35,713 nt of DNA. It comes from Acidobacteriota bacterium (GTDB lineage Bacteria > Acidobacteriota > Thermoanaerobaculia > Multivoradales > JAHEKO01). The stretch lies in the NCBI GenBank assembly GCA_030597375.1, contig JAUVRX010000006.1:1-35713 (forward strand), in the 5' to 3' direction. This document shows, piece after piece, positions 32,017 through 35,713 of this stretch (positions within the stretch are counted from its first letter, which is position 1; every line of letters starts with the position of its first letter). The position numbers and the translations under genes were made by a program. The notes beneath the pieces were generated by a model that worked only from the letters and a program-made list of their open reading frames with translations, was not told the origin of the DNA and did not search any database.

Positions 32017-33234
32017 TCAGGCACCGTACTTCGCCAGCCGACCGGCGTTGGCCAGTAGCAGCCCCATCAACTCACTTGCTGGAAACGTTCCCAGGTGGCC
32101 TTGGGTGGCGCAGGTCTCGGTAAACTCCTGGCTGCCGTCCACGAAGCAGACGGGAGAATGCACCAGAAGGGGCACCGGATGCCAGCTGTGGGCCGCCATC
32201 GGCGCCGGCGTGGAGTGGTCTCCCGTGATGGCCAGCACCGACGGTTCCAGGGCTAGTAACTCCGGGAGGGCCGCGTCCACCTGCTCCAGCACCTCGATCT
32301 TGGCCTTCAGATTGCCATCTTCACCGGCCTTGTCGGCCTGCTTGACATGCAGGAAGAAGAAATCGAACCGCATCCAGTTGTCCCTGACAGCCGGCACGAT
32401 CTCGTGGAAGTACTTGCCGCATGGAACCACTTCCATGCCGCAGGCCGCGGCCACTCCCCGATAGAGCGGGTAGCCGGCAAAGGCGCCAGCCCGGAGGTGG
32501 TAGAGGTCGGGGATCTGGGGAAGATGGGGCAACCGGGACACTCCCCGCAGTAGCACGGTATTGGCCTTCGGCTCGTCTGCGATCACCTCGTTCATCCGAG
32601 CGATGATCTCTGCCAGGAGTCGAGCTGTTGCCTCGGCCTCGCGCGTCTGGGGCTGAGGGGCAAGCGGAGGCACCCCGGTCTTCTGGGGATCGGTGTCGGC
32701 CACCTCTGCCGAGTACCCGCTGCCGCGGAGAATCAGCACGAAGCGGTGCTCTTCACCGGCGACGATCTCGATTTCCGCCCCGTCGAACGCGCTCAAGGCT
32801 GCCTGCATCGAGCCGACGAGGCGCTGGCACACGGAGGTGGGAATACGACCGGCACGGCGATCGGTCAGATTGCCATCGCCGTCGAGCGTGGCGAAATTGC
32901 CGCGCGCCGCCAGGTCTCCCTGGCCGATCTTCAGACCGAGCCCGAGGGCTTCCAGGACTCCGCGGCCGATGTCGGCGTCCGGACTCGTCGGGTCGTAGCC
33001 GAAGAGCGACAGATGGCCCGGGCCGCTGCCGGGTGTGATTCCCATGGCCACCGGGACGGTTCGCCCGAGAGCGGAGCGCCTTGCGAGGGCATCCATGTTG
33101 GGCAATTCGGCCCGATCGAGGGCGGTCATGGGTTGATCCGCGGCGCGAATGTCGCCGACGCCATCCAGAACCAGCAGAACGATTCGATGGTCGTTTTCGA
33201 TCGCTAGACGGGCCAGAAGATCGATGTGATTCAT
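32017..33234 (-). CDS. apgM: 2,3-bisphosphoglycerate-independent phosphoglycerate mutase, archaeal type
   Basis: A 405-residue enzyme of the alkaline-phosphatase superfamily interconverting 3- and 2-phosphoglycerate in glycolysis. LLVLDGVGD (Asp24, metal ligand) and GSGPGHLSLFGYD (Ser76, the phosphorylated nucleophile) are present, with DFFFLHVKQADKAGEDG and ITGDHSTPAPMAAHSWHPVP supplying further metal ligands near the C-terminus. The length and these motifs match the ApgM branch and not the ~510-residue GpmI type. ATG 33234 has GGAG 6 bases before it; the frame stays open far upstream, but that part overlaps other genes and is not coding. Confidence 0.93.
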   Translation of the reverse strand: MNHIDLLARLAIENDHRIVLLVLDGVGDIRAADQPMTALDRAELPNMDALARRSALGRTVPVAMGITPGSGPGHLSLFGYDPTSPDADIGRGVLEALGLGLKIGQGDLAARGNFATLDGDGNLTDRRAGRIPTSVCQRLVGSMQAALSAFDGAEIEIVAGEEHRFVLILRGSGYSAEVADTDPQKTGVPPLAPQPQTREAEATARLLAEIIARMNEVIADEPKANTVLLRGVSRLPHLPQIPDLYHLRAGAFAGYPLYRGVAAACGMEVVPCGKYFHEIVPAVRDNWMRFDFFFLHVKQADKAGEDGNLKAKIEVLEQVDAALPELLALEPSVLAITGDHSTPAPMAAHSWHPVPLLVHSPVCFVDGSQEFTETCATQGHLGTFPASELMGLLLANAGRLAKYGA

Positions 33235-33290
33235 GGCAGGCTCCGAGTCGTGTTCTCCTTCGGTGTTGCGTTTGTGATCAGGGCGGGCCG

Positions 33291-33710
33291 TCAGGCGACG
33301 AAATAGGCGGTGGCGCGAATCTGCAGACGGGCCCGAGGATGGAAGCCGCCTCCGACCAGGGCGAAGGCGCTTTTGGTGGCAAAGACGGGCAGGACCAGCC
33401 AGCCGTCGAACGAATTTCCCGGTTCGTAGGGTGGTACGACCGGCTCGATCTCCGCCAGTTTGTACCAGTGCTCGTTCTTGGCATCGAACCATCCTCGAAC
33501 CTCGACATAGGCTCGGTCGAGGTCGATGGTGCGGCGATTCGAGGGGTACCAGAGCGACATCAGCAGTCGTGTCTCGTCGTAGGCGCCGGTCTGCACATGG
33601 CTCTGGCCATCGACCTGCAGCGGGAACCAGAAGTTCCCACTGCTGTCGGTGGCGAAAATCTCCGGTGTGGGGTCGAAGTCGATCTGCTTCGGTTGAGCCG
33701 GTGTGCTCAT
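33291..33710 (-). CDS. Uncharacterised protein coupled to the aldolase gene
   Basis: A 139-residue soluble protein that I do not recognise. It is rich in aromatic residues and has an alternating beta pattern (GNFWFPLQVDG, RAYVEVRGWFD, GWLVLPVFATKSAFALV, RLQIRATAYFVA), suggesting a beta-sandwich or barrel. There is no signal peptide or metal motif. Its ATG shares one base with the stop of the upstream aldolase gene (TGATG) and has AGGAG 5 bases before it, so the two are probably expressed together. It is followed 56 bases later by apgM on the same strand. Confidence 0.75.
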   Translation of the reverse strand: MSTPAQPKQIDFDPTPEIFATDSSGNFWFPLQVDGQSHVQTGAYDETRLLMSLWYPSNRRTIDLDRAYVEVRGWFDAKNEHWYKLAEIEPVVPPYEPGNSFDGWLVLPVFATKSAFALVGGGFHPRARLQIRATAYFVA

Positions 33711-34360
33711 CAGAACTCCTGTCCCCTCGCCAGCTGAACAGCACGGGCGATTCGTTGGCGGCTCTTTTCGTCGTCTTCGCAGAGCAGAGGCGCGCCTATC
33801 CCGAAGGCCGATGCGCCGGCGGCCCGATAGTCGGGAATCTCCTCGACGGCAAAGCCACCGGCAGCCAGCATCGGTATGTCGTTCAGCGGCCCGCGGATCA
33901 CGGCCAGATAGCCTGCTCCTCCGACTGGTGGCAGGGGATAAACCTTGACGATATCGGCTCCCAGGTCGCGTGCCTCGACAATCTCGGTACAAGTAAGAGC
34001 ACCGAGGATCAGGTAGAGGCCCATTCGACGGCAGACTGCGGCGACGACCGAGCTGACATTGGGTGACACCAGGAATTCGGCACCTGCATCGACCGCCGCT
34101 TCGGCCCGTGACAGGTCGGTCACGGTCCCCATGCCGATCCAGGGCGGACCGGTCGCCTGGCGTCTGGCTAGCAGCTCAGCCACCAGGTCCAGGGCACCTG
34201 GGACCGTAAAGGTGACCTCGATCAACTCGATCCCATTGGCCATGAAGAGCTCTGCCTGGTGTCGGGCGTGGTCTCTGTTGAAGGTACGAACGACCCCGAC
34301 AACTGGAGACTCTGCTAGCGAAGTCGCTACCAGACCGCGGATGTCTCTTGTCTCAGTCAT
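33710..34360 (-). CDS. KDPG/KHG aldolase family protein (2-keto-3-deoxy-6-phosphogluconate aldolase-like)
   Basis: A 216-residue class I aldolase with a TIM barrel. ELIEVTFTVPGAL near residue 45 holds the catalytic Glu48, GMGTVTDLSRAEAAVDAGAEFLVSP near 75-100 is typical, and Lys139 in GADIVKVYP is the Schiff-base lysine. Two positions differ from Entner-Doudoroff enzymes: the usual EVTLRT reads EVTFTV and KxFPA reads KVYPL, so the natural substrate may be another 2-keto-3-deoxy sugar or hydroxy-oxoglutarate. I therefore leave out the symbol eda. ATG 34360 has no Shine-Dalgarno sequence; TGATAGACT ends 10 bases before it. Confidence 0.85.
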   Translation of the reverse strand: MTETRDIRGLVATSLAESPVVGVVRTFNRDHARHQAELFMANGIELIEVTFTVPGALDLVAELLARRQATGPPWIGMGTVTDLSRAEAAVDAGAEFLVSPNVSSVVAAVCRRMGLYLILGALTCTEIVEARDLGADIVKVYPLPPVGGAGYLAVIRGPLNDIPMLAAGGFAVEEIPDYRAAGASAFGIGAPLLCEDDEKSRQRIARAVQLARGQEF

Positions 34361-34370
34361 GGGGCGGTGC

Positions 34371-34379
34371 AGTCTATCA
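34371..34379 (-). promoter_or_regulatory. Extended -10 element of the aldolase gene, possible leaderless promoter
   Basis: On the - strand the bases read TGATAGACT, an extended -10 (TGn plus TAGACT). It ends 10 bases before the ATG at 34360. Transcription would start about 3-4 bases before the ATG. The same TAGACT box stands 9 bases before argS. Confidence 0.45.
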
Positions 34380-34426
34380 CCGTGGATATGGATGATGGCC
34401 TCGGCTGTTGCACCTCGACCGGGTTC

Positions 34427-35182
34427 TCATGGCTCGCGGGCGTTTCGCTCGAGGCTGTCCTCCAGGCTGTGGAGGGCGCGCCGGCAGATACCTCTGAGGA
34501 GCTTCACCTCTCGCGCGGTGAGGCCGGCTCTCGCGGCCAGCTGGCGGAGCTCTTTCGAGACGCCTCCGAACGTGTCGTCACGGACAAAGCCGATGGCCGT
34601 CATGACCTCGGTAGCCTGGGCCATGAGTCCTTCCAGCTGTTCCGCAGGGGCAGCCAGCGGACGGCCCGAAGGGGGACCCGCAGCCAGCTTCCGGGTCTGA
34701 AACAGCTCCCAGGCGAGGATCAACACGGCTTGACCGAGGTTCAGAGTCGGTTGATCCGGCGAGCAGGGTATCCGTACCACTAGGCCGCAATGCGCCAGCT
34801 CCTCGTTCGTCAGGCCAGACGGCTCGGATCCGAAGACGAGGGCGCTGCGTGTGGATCTGTCCTCCGTGCTCAGAGTCTCGGCCAGCCCCCGAGGCGACAA
34901 AATCTGGGCCGTTGGCTCTCGGCTGCGAACCGAGCTGGTCCCGATGATCCTCTGGAAGGGCTCGAGGGCTTCGCTCAGGGAGTCGGTCGTAACGGCCTTG
35001 TCCAAGATTTCGCGGGCGCCCACCGCGAAAGCGTAGGCGGTACGTCCTGGCTTCATGGCAGGCTTTACGAGACGGAGATGCTCGAGTCCCATGTTTGCCA
35101 TGGCGCGGGCGGTGGCGCCGATGTTGCCCTCCTCCTGAGGGCGCACCAGCACGATGGTGGGAGACAATGGGCCGGAGGTCAT
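34427..35182 (-). CDS. TrmJ-like SpoU/TrmH-family tRNA 2'-O-methyltransferase
   Basis: A 251-residue SPOUT-class enzyme with the three family motifs: EGNIGATARAMANMG near residue 18 (motif 1), ALVFGSEPSGLTNEEL near 114 (motif 2), and IPCSPDQPTLNLGQAVLILAWEL near 138 (motif 3, forming the SAM-binding knot). The motif 1 spacing and the C-terminal helical extension (about 170-251) match TrmJ, which methylates position 32 of the tRNA anticodon loop; other family members cannot be excluded. ATG 35182 has no Shine-Dalgarno sequence; TAGATT ends 6 bases upstream, which would start the mRNA at the ATG. Confidence 0.88.
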   Translation of the reverse strand: MTSGPLSPTIVLVRPQEEGNIGATARAMANMGLEHLRLVKPAMKPGRTAYAFAVGAREILDKAVTTDSLSEALEPFQRIIGTSSVRSREPTAQILSPRGLAETLSTEDRSTRSALVFGSEPSGLTNEELAHCGLVVRIPCSPDQPTLNLGQAVLILAWELFQTRKLAAGPPSGRPLAAPAEQLEGLMAQATEVMTAIGFVRDDTFGGVSKELRQLAARAGLTAREVKLLRGICRRALHSLEDSLERNAREP

Positions 35183-35188
35183 GGTCTG

Positions 35189-35194
35189 AATCTA
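35189..35194 (-). promoter_or_regulatory. TAGATT -10-like box just upstream of trmJ-like gene
   Basis: TAGATT on the - strand (4 of 6 matches to TATAAT) ends 6 bases before the start codon. A start site 6-7 bases downstream would coincide with the ATG, giving a leaderless mRNA. No -35 box is evident. Confidence 0.35.
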
Positions 35195-35230
35195 CCGCGG
35201 AGACCGGGTCGAGAGCGAATCCGTCGGTGC

Positions 35231-35259
35231 TTGACAGTCCCGCCGGCCGAAGTTACCTT
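35231..35259 (+). promoter_or_regulatory. Promoter of the small gene at 35338
   Basis: A perfect TTGACA -35 box (35231-35236), 17-bp spacer, and TACCTT (35254-35259) as a weak -10 (3 of 6). Transcription would begin near 35266, leaving a leader of about 72 bases. Confidence 0.55.
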
Positions 35260-35337
35260 GATCGGCAGAGGGCCGACCCCAGTCGCCTCGGCGTCGGGTG
35301 GAACATCTCATCGGCGCAGCTCATCGAGAGGAGAGCC

Positions 35338-35649
35338 ATGACAGAAGGCAAGACTCCACAGACCTACCTCATCTTCACGGGCACCGGCCCGATTCTGGTG
35401 TTGTCGACCTATCCGGAGCTGACCGACGAGCGGCTCCTGAAGAAGCTCCGCTACAAGGGCATCGTCAAGTTCATCGCGTACCGTGTCGACACGGAGGCGG
35501 TGCAGGAGCGATATCAGGACTCCTTCGAGGGCATCGCCGAAGATCTGCTGAGCGTCGAGGACATCCGGGTGCTGGACTTCAACGGCCACCAGATCATGGC
35601 CAACTTCTCGCTCGATGAGCTCGGAGAGCCCATCAAGTACAGCGGCTGA
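35338..35649 (+). CDS. Small uncharacterised protein
   Basis: A 103-residue soluble protein, not recognised. It begins with a likely beta strand (TYLIFTGTGPILVLSTY), then an acidic helix and KLRYKGIVKFIAYRV, and ends with strands IRVLDFNGHQIMANFSL. There is no cysteine, signal peptide or membrane segment. The GAGAGGAGAG ribosome-binding region is 2 bases before ATG, unusually close at its 3' edge, but its AGGAG core is at normal distance. It has its own promoter (35231-35259) and is followed at once by a hairpin overlapping its stop codon, so it appears to be a single-gene transcript. Confidence 0.8.
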   Translation: MTEGKTPQTYLIFTGTGPILVLSTYPELTDERLLKKLRYKGIVKFIAYRVDTEAVQERYQDSFEGIAEDLLSVEDIRVLDFNGHQIMANFSLDELGEPIKYSG

Positions 35650-35666
35650 GCTGCGCTCAGCCGCTG
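35640..35666 (+). terminator. Perfect 11-bp hairpin overlapping the stop codon at 35647
   Basis: CAGCGGCTGAG pairs with CTCAGCCGCTG around the loop CTGCG. The stop codon TGA (35647-35649) is inside the left arm. A second short hairpin follows (GGGCC 35667-35671 with GGCCC 35676-35680). There is no T-tract, so it is a probable 3'-end structure but not a canonical terminator. Confidence 0.55.
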
Positions 35667-35675
35667 GGGCCTGAC

Positions 35676-35713
35676 GGCCCTGGGGGTTGAGGCGTCCGTC
35701 GTACCTCCGGCCG
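35676..35713 (+). repeat. Interspersed repeat, copy 2 (cut by window end)
   Basis: This matches 27876-27915 through TTGAGGCGTCCG, GT-x-CCT and CCGGCCG. It lies 26 bases after a stop codon, as copy 1 lies 3 bases after one. The element may extend past the window. Confidence 0.65.

Overview
The window is a GC-rich bacterial chromosome segment with dense, mostly housekeeping gene content and no tRNA, rRNA, CRISPR array or recognisable insertion sequence. A meso-DAP type MurE, a lipoprotein and a SurA-like periplasmic protein upstream, and a complete FtsQ/A/Z set point to a diderm bacterium. The gene order and GC content fit an Acidobacteriota-like lineage, but that placement is inference and not proven by anything in the window.

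Region 1 (1-3839, + strand): the C-terminal half of the transcription-repair coupling factor Mfd, then two secreted parvulin/SurA-type proteins, an anchored lipoprotein and a larger soluble one. Region 2 (3840-19987, + strand): a nearly complete division and cell wall (dcw) cluster, mraZ-rsmH-ftsL-ftsI-murE-murF-mraY-murD-ftsW-murG-murC-ftsQ-ftsA-ftsZ, with most genes overlapping by 1-23 bases. It is preceded by a well-formed promoter whose -35 box lies inside three TGGAN repeats spaced exactly 10 bp apart, a likely MraZ autoregulatory operator. murB and ddl are absent. Two essential genes are broken as read: ftsI has an in-frame TAG at codon 47, and murC has a one-base frameshift near 16400.

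Region 3 (20100-27872, + strand): a VanZ-like membrane protein, then the most unusual part of the window. It encodes a helical 176-residue protein, an SPFH protein with a C-terminal zinc ribbon (YdjI-like), three consecutive zinc-ribbon proteins sharing the same CxxC-x14-CxxC spacing (two with C-terminal membrane hairpins), a MoxR-type AAA+ ATPase, and a 668-residue protein with a TraB/PrgY-like N-terminal domain. Start/stop overlaps link SPFH to the third ribbon protein, and MoxR to the TraB-like protein. I infer a membrane-associated stress or remodelling system related to the YdjGHI module of Bacillus, with an AAA+ ATPase and a TraB-like partner added and no visible PspA.

Region 4 (27873-35713): a structured, repeat-containing intergenic stretch, then a minus-strand group (methyltransferase, PilZ protein, argS), a divergent macro-domain gene, a second minus-strand group (archaeal-type phosphoglycerate mutase, an unknown protein, a KDPG-aldolase-family enzyme, a TrmJ-like RNA methyltransferase), and a small unknown + strand gene. 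A degenerate repeat recurs just after the stop codons at 27872 and 35649. argS, the aldolase gene and trmJ lack Shine-Dalgarno sequences and have TAGACT/TAGATT boxes only 6-10 bases before ATG, suggesting leaderless transcripts.
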